Of a DNA stretch of 31,009 bases, positions 7,067 through 15,069 are shown piece after piece. Below the pieces are notes generated by a model, which was not told the origin of the DNA, made no database searches, and worked only from the letters and a program-made list of their open reading frames with translations. Origin of the DNA: CAYQTO01 sp964420455 (GTDB taxonomy: Bacteria > Sumerlaeota > Sumerlaeia > SLMS01); assembly GCA_964420455.1 (NCBI GenBank), contig CAYQTO010000022.1, positions 1 through 31,009 on the forward strand, given 5' to 3'. A program made the translations under genes and the position numbers. Position 1 is the stretch's first letter. Every line of letters starts with the position of its first letter.

Positions 7067-8626
7067 GTGAGACCGGTTTCGATCGTCTGGCATAAACGTG
7101 ACCTGAGAGTCGCGGATCATGCGCCCCTGGCGGAGGCAGCCTCGGCTGGCACCGTCATTCCCGTCTATATCTATGAACCGACGATCCTTGGCGCGGAGGA
7201 GTACGAGGAGTCCTGGGTGGAATTCCTGAACGAGTGCCTGGCGGAGCTGGAAGAGGAATACGCGAAACACGGCGGGCGCTTGATCCGCCGGCTGGGTGAC
7301 GCGGTGGAGATTCTCGAGGACTTGAGGAGGGAGACCGGGGCGGGTCGGCTCTACAGCCATGAGGAAACGGGCAACGCCGCGACGTATGCCCGGGACCGGC
7401 GGGTAAAGGGCTGGGCGCGTTCGCAGGGGGTGGAGTGGATCGAGATTCCGCAGAACGGCGTGGTAAGGGGGCTGAAGTCGCGCGACGGTTGGAGCAGGAC
7501 CTGGAAGAAGCGGATGTCGCAGACGCCGGTCGATACACCGATACGTCTGGAGGTTCCAAGTCTGACGGAATTCGGGCGCCCAAGGACGGCGGAGGAGATG
7601 GGCGTCCAGCCCGGTCGGAAGCCGTATAGACAAAAAGGAGGGCGCTCGGAGGGACTTGCGGCCTTGGAGTCCTTCCTCCGGGAAAGGGGAAGGAACTATA
7701 CGAGGGCGATGTCGAGCCCGCTCGCCGGCGAGTCGGAGTGCTCGCGGTTGTCCCCGTATCTTGCCTTTGGGTGCGTGTCGATGCGCGAGGCATGGCACGC
7801 GCTGGAGGCACGCCGGGCGGAACTGCGGGACGCGGAGGATGGGGTTCGCCGGGGCTGGCCCGGATCGCTCAAGTCCTTCGAGGGGCGGCTCCACTGGCAC
7901 TGCCATTTCATGCAGAAGCTCGAGTCGGAGCCGCGCATTGAGTTCGAAAACATCGCCCGCGCGTGCGACGGACTGCGGGAGGAGGAGTTCAGCGAGGAGC
8001 GGTTTGCGCGCTGGTGCGAGGGGGAAACGGGGTACCCGATGGTTGATGCGTGCATGCGCTACGTCCGGCAGACGGGCTGGCTGAACTTTCGGATGCGGGC
8101 GATGCTGGTGAGCTTCGCGGCCTATGATCTGTGGCTGCACTGGCGCCGGCCGGCGGTGTTCCTCGCGCGACACTTTCTTGATTTCGAACCCGGGATCCAC
8201 TTTTCCCAGTTCCAGATGCAGTCGGGGACGACGGGCATCAACACGCTTCGGATGTACAATCCGGTGAAGCAGGCGAGGGACCACGACCCACAGGGCGAGT
8301 TCGTTCGGCGCTGGGTGCCGGAGCTCGCTGGGGTCCCGGTCGGCCATCTCTTCGAACCGTGGAAGATGCCCTCGGACCTGCAGGCGGCGTCGGGATGCCG
8401 CATCGGCAAGGATTATCCCCTTCCGGTGGTGAACCACGCGGAGGCGGTGCGTCGCGCGAAGGAGCGGCTCTATGGGCGTCGCGGCGAAGTGGCCGCGCGG
8501 GAGGAAGCGCGGGAGATTGCGCGTCGCCACGGCAGCCGGAAGGGGCCGCGGAGGCCTCGCCGCCGCGAGCAGAAGGATGCGGCGCCGGACATGCTGAACA
8601 CCATGCCGGGAATGGAGACGTCATGA
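7067..8626 (+). CDS. photolyase/cryptochrome-family flavoprotein (atypical)
   Basis: A 519-residue photolyase-superfamily protein: N-terminal alpha/beta antenna domain (IVWHKRDLRVADHAPL, residues 5-20) and C-terminal FAD-binding helical domain (TGYPMVDACMRYV about 322-334, TGWLNFRMRAM about 337-347, RMYNPVKQARDHDP about 400-413). These enzymes repair UV pyrimidine dimers with blue light or act as light sensors. In place of the usual NGGWQW block of class I photolyases it has IHFSQFQMQSGTTG, a feature of a distinct subfamily that often travels with DUF2256. The basic C-terminal tail (about 465-510) might bind DNA. The start is GTG 7067 with GGGGAG ten bases upstream. Its stop overlaps the next gene's start (ATGA). 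The dispersed word at 7624 encodes P-Y-R-Q here. Repair versus signalling is undecided. Confidence 0.9.
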   Translation: MRPVSIVWHKRDLRVADHAPLAEAASAGTVIPVYIYEPTILGAEEYEESWVEFLNECLAELEEEYAKHGGRLIRRLGDAVEILEDLRRETGAGRLYSHEETGNAATYARDRRVKGWARSQGVEWIEIPQNGVVRGLKSRDGWSRTWKKRMSQTPVDTPIRLEVPSLTEFGRPRTAEEMGVQPGRKPYRQKGGRSEGLAALESFLRERGRNYTRAMSSPLAGESECSRLSPYLAFGCVSMREAWHALEARRAELRDAEDGVRRGWPGSLKSFEGRLHWHCHFMQKLESEPRIEFENIARACDGLREEEFSEERFARWCEGETGYPMVDACMRYVRQTGWLNFRMRAMLVSFAAYDLWLHWRRPAVFLARHFLDFEPGIHFSQFQMQSGTTGINTLRMYNPVKQARDHDPQGEFVRRWVPELAGVPVGHLFEPWKMPSDLQAASGCRIGKDYPLPVVNHAEAVRRAKERLYGRRGEVAAREEAREIARRHGSRKGPRRPRRREQKDAAPDMLNTMPGMETS

Positions 8627-9045
8627 GGATTCGCTTTCACGGTCCCCGCTGGGCTGTCTATACGCTGCTTGCGGCGGCGGTGTACAACATCCTTTGGGGG
8701 TCCGCGGTGGTGCTGCTTCCCCATTGGACACTTGGCCAGATCGGGCTGGGGCGCATGGAGTATCCGCAGATCTGGCAGTGTGTGGGGATGATCGTGGGGG
8801 TTTACGGGGTGGGGTATGCCTGCGCGGCGATGGACCCGATCCGCCATTGGCCGATCGTTCTGGTGGGTTTTCTGGGGAAGGTGTTCGGGCCGATCGGCTT
8901 TGCGATGGGTCTGGCGAGCGGCGACCTGCCGCTCCAGATGGCGTGGACGATTGTGCTGAACGACCTGATCTGGTGGGTGCCTTTCGCGGCCATGCTGGTG
9001 ATGGCGTGGAAGGCGGGGGGCGAATCGGCGAGGCCCGCCTTGTGA
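8623..9045 (+). CDS. small four-helix membrane protein linked to photolyase
   Basis: A 140-residue hydrophobic protein with about four membrane segments (roughly residues 10-30, 48-66, 75-97 and 105-128). I recognise it only as an uncharacterised family, not by function. It contains well-spaced Trp, Gly and Pro residues (WQCVGMIVGVYGVGY, HWPIVLVGFLGKVFGP). ATG 8623 overlaps the photolyase TGA by four bases, and its own TGA overlaps the GTG of the DUF2256 gene, so all three are probably translated together. A role alongside the photolyase is inferred from this arrangement. The dispersed word at 8656 encodes V-Y-T. Confidence 0.8.
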   Translation: MRIRFHGPRWAVYTLLAAAVYNILWGSAVVLLPHWTLGQIGLGRMEYPQIWQCVGMIVGVYGVGYACAAMDPIRHWPIVLVGFLGKVFGPIGFAMGLASGDLPLQMAWTIVLNDLIWWVPFAAMLVMAWKAGGESARPAL

Positions 9046-9185
9046 AGAAGCCAAAAAAACAGGACCTGCCGACGAAGATCTGTTTGGTGTGCGGTCGCCC
9101 GTTCACCTGGCGCAAGAAGTGGGAAAAGGTGTGGAACGAGGTCCGTTATTGCTCCGAGCGTTGTCGCCGGTCGCGGAAACGCTAG
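9042..9185 (+). CDS. DUF2256 zinc-ribbon-like small protein
   Basis: A 47-residue basic protein with CLVCGRPF (CxxC, about residues 14-21) and YCSERCRR (CxxxC, about 37-44), the metal-binding pattern of DUF2256. The function of the family is unknown, but it is often found beside photolyase/cryptochrome genes, as here. GTG 9042 overlaps the upstream TGA (GTGA). The protein is very Lys/Arg rich, so nucleic-acid binding is possible. It is easily missed because of its length and GTG start. Confidence 0.88.
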   Translation: MKKPKKQDLPTKICLVCGRPFTWRKKWEKVWNEVRYCSERCRRSRKR

Positions 9186-9255
9186 CAGGCGGGTTTCCCC
9201 TTTGCCCCCTCGGCGGCGGATCAAGAAGCTTCGAAAATCCTGACGGAGGTGTCCC

Positions 9256-10905
9256 ATGGCGCGCGGGATTCGCGTCTTCATTGGCCAGGTGAATACACTG
9301 GTCGGGCACGTGGAAGGCAACCAGGCGAAGGCGGAATCGGCGCTGGAGCGTGCGGCTGCCGCCGGGGCGGACCTGTTGCTGCTGCCGGAGCAGACGCTGC
9401 CCGGGTATCCCGCCAAGGACCTGCTGACGTTTGGCAGTTTCGTGAAGCGGAACCGCGCGGCGCTCGAGAACTTTGCGAGGGCCACCGCCGGGCGCCCCGC
9501 CGCGCTGATCGGCTTTCCCGAAGCCCACGACGGCCCCGGCAACGGCCTGTACAACGCGGCGGCGCTCTGTCGCGATGGCCGCGTCGAGAAGGTCTTTCGC
9601 AAGATCCTCCTGCCGACCTACGATGTCTTCGACGAGGACCGCCACTTCGACGAGGGGAGCGAGGTGGGGACCTTCGACCTCGGCGAAGCACGGGTGGGGG
9701 TAACGATCTGCGAGGATCTCTGGAACGACGAGCTGTACTGGTCACGGCGGCGCTATGGGCGCGACCCCGGTCAGGAGGTGGTGGACGCCGGGGCGGAGAT
9801 CGTGGTGAACTTGAGTGCGTCGCCCTATACAATGGGCAAGCGGCGGGTGCGGCGGGACATGATCGCGGCGGCGGCGCGGCGCCACGGAGTGCCGGTTGTG
9901 CAGGCGAACCTGGTGGGCGCAAATGACGACCTGATCTTCGACGGCTCTTCCTTCGCCGTGGGGGCGGACGGCACCCTTGGCGCCATGAGCCCGGCGTTCG
10001 AGGAGCACGACCTGGTGGTGGACATCGACCCTTCGGGAAAGGCCACCGGGCCCATGGTGGAGGAGATCGGGGAACTCGAGGAACTGCGCCGGGCGCTGAC
10101 CCTTGGCGTCCGCGACTACGTGACCAAGTGCGGGTTCCGGGAGGTGCTGATTGGCCTGAGCGGGGGAATCGACTCGGCGCTGGTGGCGGTGATTGCGGCG
10201 GAGGCCCTGGGGCCCCATCGCGTGCATGCGATCTCGATGCCCTCACGTTACAGCACCGACCATTCAAAGAGCGACGCGCAACTCCTGGCGGAGAACCTCG
10301 GGATCAGCTATCGCGAGATCCCGATCGAGGGAATGTTCGCGCAGGCAATCGACGACGTTGGCCCACACCTTGGGCGGACACCGGAACTGGCGCTGGAGAA
10401 CATGCAGCCACGCCTCCGCGGCATGACGCTCATGTCGCTTTCCAATGCGACGGGGGCGATGGTGCTCACGACCGGCAACAAGAGCGAGATGTCGGTTGGA
10501 TATACAACGCTGTACGGTGACATGTGCGGCGGGCTGGCAGTGATCTCGGACGTGCCAAAAACGCTGGTATACGCGCTTTGTCGGCACATCAATGCCTCGT
10601 CGGGGCGCGAGGTGATCCCCGAAAGCATCCTCACGAAGGCACCGTCGGCGGAGTTGGCACCAGACCAGAAGGACTCGGATTCCCTTCCGGAGTACGATGT
10701 TCTGGACCCGATCATCCGCGGCTTCGTCGAGGACGGATTGAGCGAGGACGAACTGGTGGCGGAGGGACACGATCGGGAGATTGTGCGCAAGGTGCTGCGA
10801 CTGGTGATCCGTTCGGAGTACAAGCGGCGGCAGGCGGCACCGACGCTTAAGGTGACATCACGGGCGTTTGGATACGGTTGGCGGATGCCGATCGCACGGG
10901 GCTGA
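9256..10905 (+). CDS. nadE: glutamine-dependent NAD+ synthetase
   Basis: A 549-residue two-domain enzyme making NAD+ from nicotinate adenine dinucleotide, ATP and glutamine. The N-terminal nitrilase-type amidase has the catalytic triad: Glu in LLPEQTLPG (about residue 48), Lys in FRKILLPTYD (about 115) and Cys in VTICEDLW (about 151). The C-terminal synthetase has the pyrophosphatase P-loop LSGGIDSA (about 299-306) and the TGNKSEMSVGY segment near 412. The ATG at 9256 follows GGAGG (9245-9249). The size matches the compact two-domain NadE of alphaproteobacteria. A GGGGCT-GAC-AGCCCC hairpin overlaps its stop (10898-10912) but lacks a T-run. Confidence 0.97.
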   Translation: MARGIRVFIGQVNTLVGHVEGNQAKAESALERAAAAGADLLLLPEQTLPGYPAKDLLTFGSFVKRNRAALENFARATAGRPAALIGFPEAHDGPGNGLYNAAALCRDGRVEKVFRKILLPTYDVFDEDRHFDEGSEVGTFDLGEARVGVTICEDLWNDELYWSRRRYGRDPGQEVVDAGAEIVVNLSASPYTMGKRRVRRDMIAAAARRHGVPVVQANLVGANDDLIFDGSSFAVGADGTLGAMSPAFEEHDLVVDIDPSGKATGPMVEEIGELEELRRALTLGVRDYVTKCGFREVLIGLSGGIDSALVAVIAAEALGPHRVHAISMPSRYSTDHSKSDAQLLAENLGISYREIPIEGMFAQAIDDVGPHLGRTPELALENMQPRLRGMTLMSLSNATGAMVLTTGNKSEMSVGYTTLYGDMCGGLAVISDVPKTLVYALCRHINASSGREVIPESILTKAPSAELAPDQKDSDSLPEYDVLDPIIRGFVEDGLSEDELVAEGHDREIVRKVLRLVIRSEYKRRQAAPTLKVTSRAFGYGWRMPIARG

Positions 10906-10928
10906 CAGCCCCGGGAAAGGAACGGGTG

Positions 10929-12335
10929 ATGCGCATCAGGTTCTGGGGGGCGGCGGGTACCACGACCGGCTCGCTGCACCTGCTCGAGCACGGGGGGCGG
11001 TCGGTGGCGCTCGATTGCGGCCTCTTCCAGGGCCGCCGTAAAGACTTCTATACGGTGAACCGGGACTTTCCCTGCGACCCGCGAAGCCTCGACGCCGTCG
11101 TCCTGAGCCACGCACACATCGACCATTGCGGGAACCTGCCGAACGTCATCAAGCAGGGCTTCCGCGGGGAGGTCTACGCGACGAAGGCGACGCAGGACCT
11201 GGCGGGGGTGCTGCTGCTTGACTCGGCGTATATCCAGGAGAAGGACGCCCGGTTTCTCAACAAACGGCGTAGGGGGAAGGACGAGAAGGTCGAGCCGCTG
11301 TACACGATTTCCGATGCGGAGGAGTGCCTCGGGCAGTTCGTGGGCGTGGGATACTACCGCTTCTTTGAATATGTGGCGGGCTTTCGCGGGAAGTTCCTCG
11401 AGGCGGGGCACATCCTCGGGAGCGCGCAGGTGGAAGTCGACGTCGACCTCGGCAACGACCGGGTCCACCGGGTGGTTTTCAGTGGCGACATTGGCCGCGG
11501 CAAGCGGGCGATCCTCCGGGAACCGGAAATCCCAAGCGATACCGACACCCTCATCATGGAGTCGACGTACGGCAATCGGGTGTCGCCACCGATCGACAAC
11601 CTCCGCGAGGAGCTGCGCGACCTGGTGCAGCGGGTGGCGGAGCGCGGCGGCAAGATCATCATTCCCGCCTTCAGCGTTGGCCGCACGCAACAGGTTGTCT
11701 ATGCGCTGAACGGCCTGTTCAACGACGGGTCCCTTCCCCGGATTCCGATCTTCGTCGATTCACCGCTGTCGACCAACGTGACGGAGATCTTTCGCAACCA
11801 CCCGGAGTGCTACAACCGCGAGACGCGCGACCTGCTGATGTCGGACGACGATCCGTTCGGCTTCGGGACTCTGACGTATACACGGGACGTCGAGGAGTCA
11901 AAGGCGCTGAACGGGCGACCGGGACCGTTTGTGGTGATCTCGGCGAGTGGCATGTGCGAGAACGGCCGCATCCTGCATCACCTGAGGAACGCGATCGAGG
12001 ATTCGCGCAACTGCGTGCTGATCGTGGGGTACCAGGCGGAGCACACCCTGGGGCGGCGGATCGTGGAGCGGCACGAGACGGTGCGCATCTTTGGCCAGAT
12101 GCACCCACTCCGGGCGGAGGTGAAGGTGCTCAACGGGTTTTCGGCACACGCGGACCAGACCGAGCTGCGGGACTACGCCTTCCGTGTCCACGCGCGCAGC
12201 GGCGGGCGGCTCCGGCGGATCTTCCTCGTCCACGGGGAGGAGGAGGGCCGTGCCGCCCTGGCGGAGTACCTTCGGGAATCACTGAAGATCGACGTCTATA
12301 CGCCGGCGAGGGGCGACAGCTGGGACCTCGACTGA
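10929..12335 (+). CDS. beta-CASP metallo-beta-lactamase ribonuclease-like protein
   Basis: A 468-residue member of the MBL/beta-CASP RNA-processing family (CPSF-73-like). Zinc motifs: SHAHIDHCG about residues 59-67, the His in EAGHILGSA near 160, SGDIGR near 185, and the beta-CASP motifs ISASGMCENGR near 340 and GFSAHADQTEL near 402. Proteins of this type act as endo- or 5'-exonucleases on RNA. Start ATG 10929 with AAAGGAA about 7 nt upstream; an open frame reaches 10878 but overlaps nadE. It follows nadE by 23 bp and is probably in the same transcript. The dispersed word at 12294 encodes D-V-Y-T near the C-terminus. Confidence 0.93.
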   Translation: MRIRFWGAAGTTTGSLHLLEHGGRSVALDCGLFQGRRKDFYTVNRDFPCDPRSLDAVVLSHAHIDHCGNLPNVIKQGFRGEVYATKATQDLAGVLLLDSAYIQEKDARFLNKRRRGKDEKVEPLYTISDAEECLGQFVGVGYYRFFEYVAGFRGKFLEAGHILGSAQVEVDVDLGNDRVHRVVFSGDIGRGKRAILREPEIPSDTDTLIMESTYGNRVSPPIDNLREELRDLVQRVAERGGKIIIPAFSVGRTQQVVYALNGLFNDGSLPRIPIFVDSPLSTNVTEIFRNHPECYNRETRDLLMSDDDPFGFGTLTYTRDVEESKALNGRPGPFVVISASGMCENGRILHHLRNAIEDSRNCVLIVGYQAEHTLGRRIVERHETVRIFGQMHPLRAEVKVLNGFSAHADQTELRDYAFRVHARSGGRLRRIFLVHGEEEGRAALAEYLRESLKIDVYTPARGDSWDLD

Positions 12336-12405
12336 AGGGATTCGCTTGCCAATCAAGGATGCCGGGGATATGGCGAACCCAACCCCCGGCCGAGGAGAAA
12401 CGGAC

Positions 12406-12822
12406 ATGCCAGAGCGTGTGTCGATCCATGTGGAGAACGCCCCCCAGAGCTTCGGCCACTTCTCCCAGGTGATCAAGTACGGCAACCAGCTGCACATCAG
12501 CGGCCAGTTGCCGATCGACCCCCAGACCCGCCGGCTGGTCAGCACGGACATCACGGCGCAGGCAAAGGCGGTCCACGACCACCTGACGGCGATCATGCAA
12601 ATGTGCGCCGGCGCCCTTTCCAACATCATGTCGACGCGGGTGTACCTGATCGACCTGAAGGACCACGGGGCGTTCGACGCGGTGAGCAAGGAGTACTACT
12701 ACTTTGTCCCTCCCGCGCGGACGGTGATCCAGGTTTCGGGACTGCCCTTTGGGGCACGGGTGATGGTCGATGCGACGGCGGAGCTGAACCCGGTGGAACT
12801 GAAGACCAACTCGCTGCTGTAG
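12406..12822 (+). CDS. RidA/YjgF-family protein
   Basis: A 138-residue RidA-superfamily protein. Members deaminate reactive enamine/imine intermediates from PLP enzymes, or serve other roles. Visible features: the HISGQLPIDPQT strand-turn near residue 29, the PARTVIQVSGLPFGARVMVD block near 105 with the Arg expected to hold the substrate carboxylate, and a C-terminal acidic ELNPVE. ATG 12406 is chosen because GAGGAG (12392-12397) lies 8 bases upstream. An in-frame ATG at 12346 would add a poorly conserved tail. No gene for a PLP enzyme is next to it, so its partner is unknown. Confidence 0.92.
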   Translation: MPERVSIHVENAPQSFGHFSQVIKYGNQLHISGQLPIDPQTRRLVSTDITAQAKAVHDHLTAIMQMCAGALSNIMSTRVYLIDLKDHGAFDAVSKEYYYFVPPARTVIQVSGLPFGARVMVDATAELNPVELKTNSLL

Positions 12823-12834
12823 GGGGGGGCGGGG

Positions 12835-13287
12835 ATGTTGCGGGGCTTTTTGGGCAAGCTGATCGTCGGGGCGGTTGTCGTCGCCGGACTCGCGGTGGGC
12901 GCGCTGGCTTATTTGGGTGTGATCGACTGGCGGGATGTGACGACGTCGGCGCGGGTGCAAACGAGCCGACTCGGGGCGCAGCTGGAGGGATCGATCGAGC
13001 TAGGGGCGCCGCGCGGGTCCACCGGCAATGCACGGCGCGATGCGGAGATCTGCAGGACGAACCTCCAGCGGATCGAAAGCGCCAAGCGCTCGGCGGCGCG
13101 CGCGCGGGGCAACGAACTGGGCTCGATCACCTGGGACGAAGTGTTGCCCTACCTTGGCAACGAGCGTCCCCGTTGTCCCGCTGGGGGAACGTATACGCTT
13201 GGCAACCTTCAGATGAATGCACGGTGCTCCGTGGGGGGCAACGGGACCGTCGATACGGCGGACGATCACGCGCTGGCAAACCGTTAG
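12835..13287 (+). CDS. membrane-anchored protein with pilin-like C-terminal domain
   Basis: 150 residues. One N-terminal membrane segment (about 8-28, FLGKLIVGAVVVAGLAVGAL) is followed by a linker and a Cys-containing domain: CRTNLQRIESAKRSAA (about 73-88), ITWDEVLPYLG (about 98-108) and RCPAGGTYTLG (about 112-122), ending ARCS. That domain pattern is the one I know from major-pseudopilin-like proteins in Verrucomicrobiota/Lentisphaerota-type genomes. However, there is no prepilin cleavage motif (GFTLIE) before the hydrophobic helix. It might therefore be a pilus-assembly accessory or a diverged pseudopilin. ATG 12835 follows a G-rich A(G)8 stretch. Its TAG directly touches the TGA of the convergent leucine-rich-repeat gene. 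Confidence 0.78.
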   Translation: MLRGFLGKLIVGAVVVAGLAVGALAYLGVIDWRDVTTSARVQTSRLGAQLEGSIELGAPRGSTGNARRDAEICRTNLQRIESAKRSAARARGNELGSITWDEVLPYLGNERPRCPAGGTYTLGNLQMNARCSVGGNGTVDTADDHALANR

Positions 13288-15039
13288 TCACCTTGAGGGG
13301 GGCTTGTTGTCACCGTCCAGAATCCGTGTCCGGGAGTAGGCGGTGCGGATGTCCCCGAGGAGCTGCTTGTCTATACGGCATCCCTCGATGTCGAGAGTTT
13401 CGAGGGCGGTGCGCTCGAGGAGGCGCCGGAGGCCGTCGCCAGTGAGGCGAGTGGCGCGGGCGCTGAGGTGCCGGAGCGGCTGGACGCGCGCGAGGGCGGC
13501 AATCTCAAGGTCGCCAAAGGTGGTGAAGTCGAGGAGGAGGCGCTCGAGGGTGGGGCAGCGCGAGAGGGCGGGCCAGAACTCCCCGGGCAGGCGACAGTAG
13601 TTTACGTTCAGGGTGCGGAGGCGGAGGAAGTAGGGGAGGACGTAGGCGACGTCGGGGGCGAGGTGGGCGCCTGTATAGACAATTTCGACGAGTTCGAAGG
13701 CGGGGACCTCGACGAGGCGGCGGAGTTCGGCGGCGTCGGCGATGGAGGCGGAGTAGCGGAACTCGACGTCGGCGGGGAGCCGGGTCCGGCCGTGGGGGAC
13801 AACAGGGTGCCAGGGCTCGCTCCCGGCGTCGGTGATGGTGCGCTGTTGGAGGCGGCCAAAGCGGAGCGGTTCCGCTTCGCGGGCGAGATGGTTGACGGTG
13901 GCTCGCGGGAGAAGGTCGCGCAACGTCCGGATGCCGCGCGGGGTCAGGCGGCTTTCGAGAACGTCGAGTTGCTTCAGTTTGTTGTCGATGGGGCCGGTGG
14001 GAATGGACTCGTCACCAAGAAGCGGATCGCCGATGGCGAGCCGCTCGAGCCGCGCAGCCTTGAACAGAATTGGAAAGGAGGCGGTCTCGCCAAGGCGGTG
14101 AACCAGTACCTGGCGCAGGCTCGGGTGCACCGAAAGATGGCGGATCCCATGAGGACCGACCGTTCCGCCGACGTGGATGGTCTCAAGCTTAGGCAGATTC
14201 AGGAGCCCCCTGAGGTCATCATCGTACGCCCCGACGCTTTCCTCGCCGGCGAGGCGGAGAGTCCGCAGCGTTGTTGAAGGGCCCATGGCGGCGAGGGCCT
14301 TCCCGTCCAGCCAGCCGTCCACACGGAGTGACTGCAGGGCGGCGAACCGATCGAGATTGGCAAGAAATTCGGCCTTCACCGACGCCCCCCCGATGTGGAT
14401 GGCCTGGAGGTTCGGCAGGGAGGCCAGCGCGAGGAGTTCCCCGGTCTCGCGAAGCCCTGGGAGGGCCATCTGCTCGAGGGAGCGGAGTCTCCTGAGAGAC
14501 GCAATCGCCCGATGGTCGATTTCCGTCTGGTTCAGATGAAGTTGCCGAATCGTTCCTTTTTCCGCCAGTGGGGCGAGCACGGCGGCGGTGACGTTTGTGC
14601 CGCCAAGATGCAACGCCTCGGGATCGCAGAATTCAAGGAGTCGACCCACAAAGTGATCGTCTATACCGGTGTGCCCCCCATCGACGACGCGGAGGTGGGG
14701 GAGTTCCGGGAGGTGGCGTGTGGCCTCCGGCGTGAGGAGGGACCCGGCGAAGTAAAGGGCCCGGAGACTGGTGAAAGGAGCGAGTGCGGCGAGTTCCTCG
14801 TCGAAGAGGAAGCGCAAGCGAAGTTCGGTGAGCTGCTCCGCCGCGGGGGCGAGGGCCTCAAGAAGGGTGCGTGGCTCGTACGCTGCCGAACCATCCACCA
14901 TAAGCGGGATCCCGCGGGGTAAACGCAACTCCCCCTTCAACTCCGAGGAACTGCTTGTTCCTTCCGTTGTCTGCCACGAAACAGTGCCCAGCGTCCGTGC
15001 GGGAAATCGGAGAGTGATCATGTTGGGAGGTTCATTCAT
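13288..15039 (-). CDS. leucine-rich-repeat protein
   Basis: 583 residues, made largely of leucine-rich repeats of about 22-26 residues from about residue 60 to the end (examples: LRVVDGGHTGIDD, LHLGGTNVTAAVL, LNVNYCRLPGEFW, LDIEGCRIDKQLL). The repeat style resembles the cysteine/T-rich LRRs common in planctomycete-like bacteria. No signal peptide or membrane segment is seen, so it is probably cytoplasmic and binds proteins; its partner is unknown. Start: ATG 15039; ATG 15021 is an alternative, and neither has a good ribosome-binding site. Only 30 bp separate it from the divergent acetyltransferase start, so the promoters must overlap coding sequence. It carries three copies of the dispersed word (13369, 13673, 14659), the joint highest of any gene here. 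Confidence 0.85.
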   Translation of the reverse strand: MNEPPNMITLRFPARTLGTVSWQTTEGTSSSSELKGELRLPRGIPLMVDGSAAYEPRTLLEALAPAAEQLTELRLRFLFDEELAALAPFTSLRALYFAGSLLTPEATRHLPELPHLRVVDGGHTGIDDHFVGRLLEFCDPEALHLGGTNVTAAVLAPLAEKGTIRQLHLNQTEIDHRAIASLRRLRSLEQMALPGLRETGELLALASLPNLQAIHIGGASVKAEFLANLDRFAALQSLRVDGWLDGKALAAMGPSTTLRTLRLAGEESVGAYDDDLRGLLNLPKLETIHVGGTVGPHGIRHLSVHPSLRQVLVHRLGETASFPILFKAARLERLAIGDPLLGDESIPTGPIDNKLKQLDVLESRLTPRGIRTLRDLLPRATVNHLAREAEPLRFGRLQQRTITDAGSEPWHPVVPHGRTRLPADVEFRYSASIADAAELRRLVEVPAFELVEIVYTGAHLAPDVAYVLPYFLRLRTLNVNYCRLPGEFWPALSRCPTLERLLLDFTTFGDLEIAALARVQPLRHLSARATRLTGDGLRRLLERTALETLDIEGCRIDKQLLGDIRTAYSRTRILDGDNKPPSR

Positions 15040-15069
15040 GGCGATCGGCGGGAACGGAGGAAAGGTCTA

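Noticed and set aside
10898..10912. GGGGCT-GAC-AGCCCC hairpin at the nadE stop as a terminator
   Set aside because: No T-run follows, and the next gene's ribosome-binding site starts only a few bases later.
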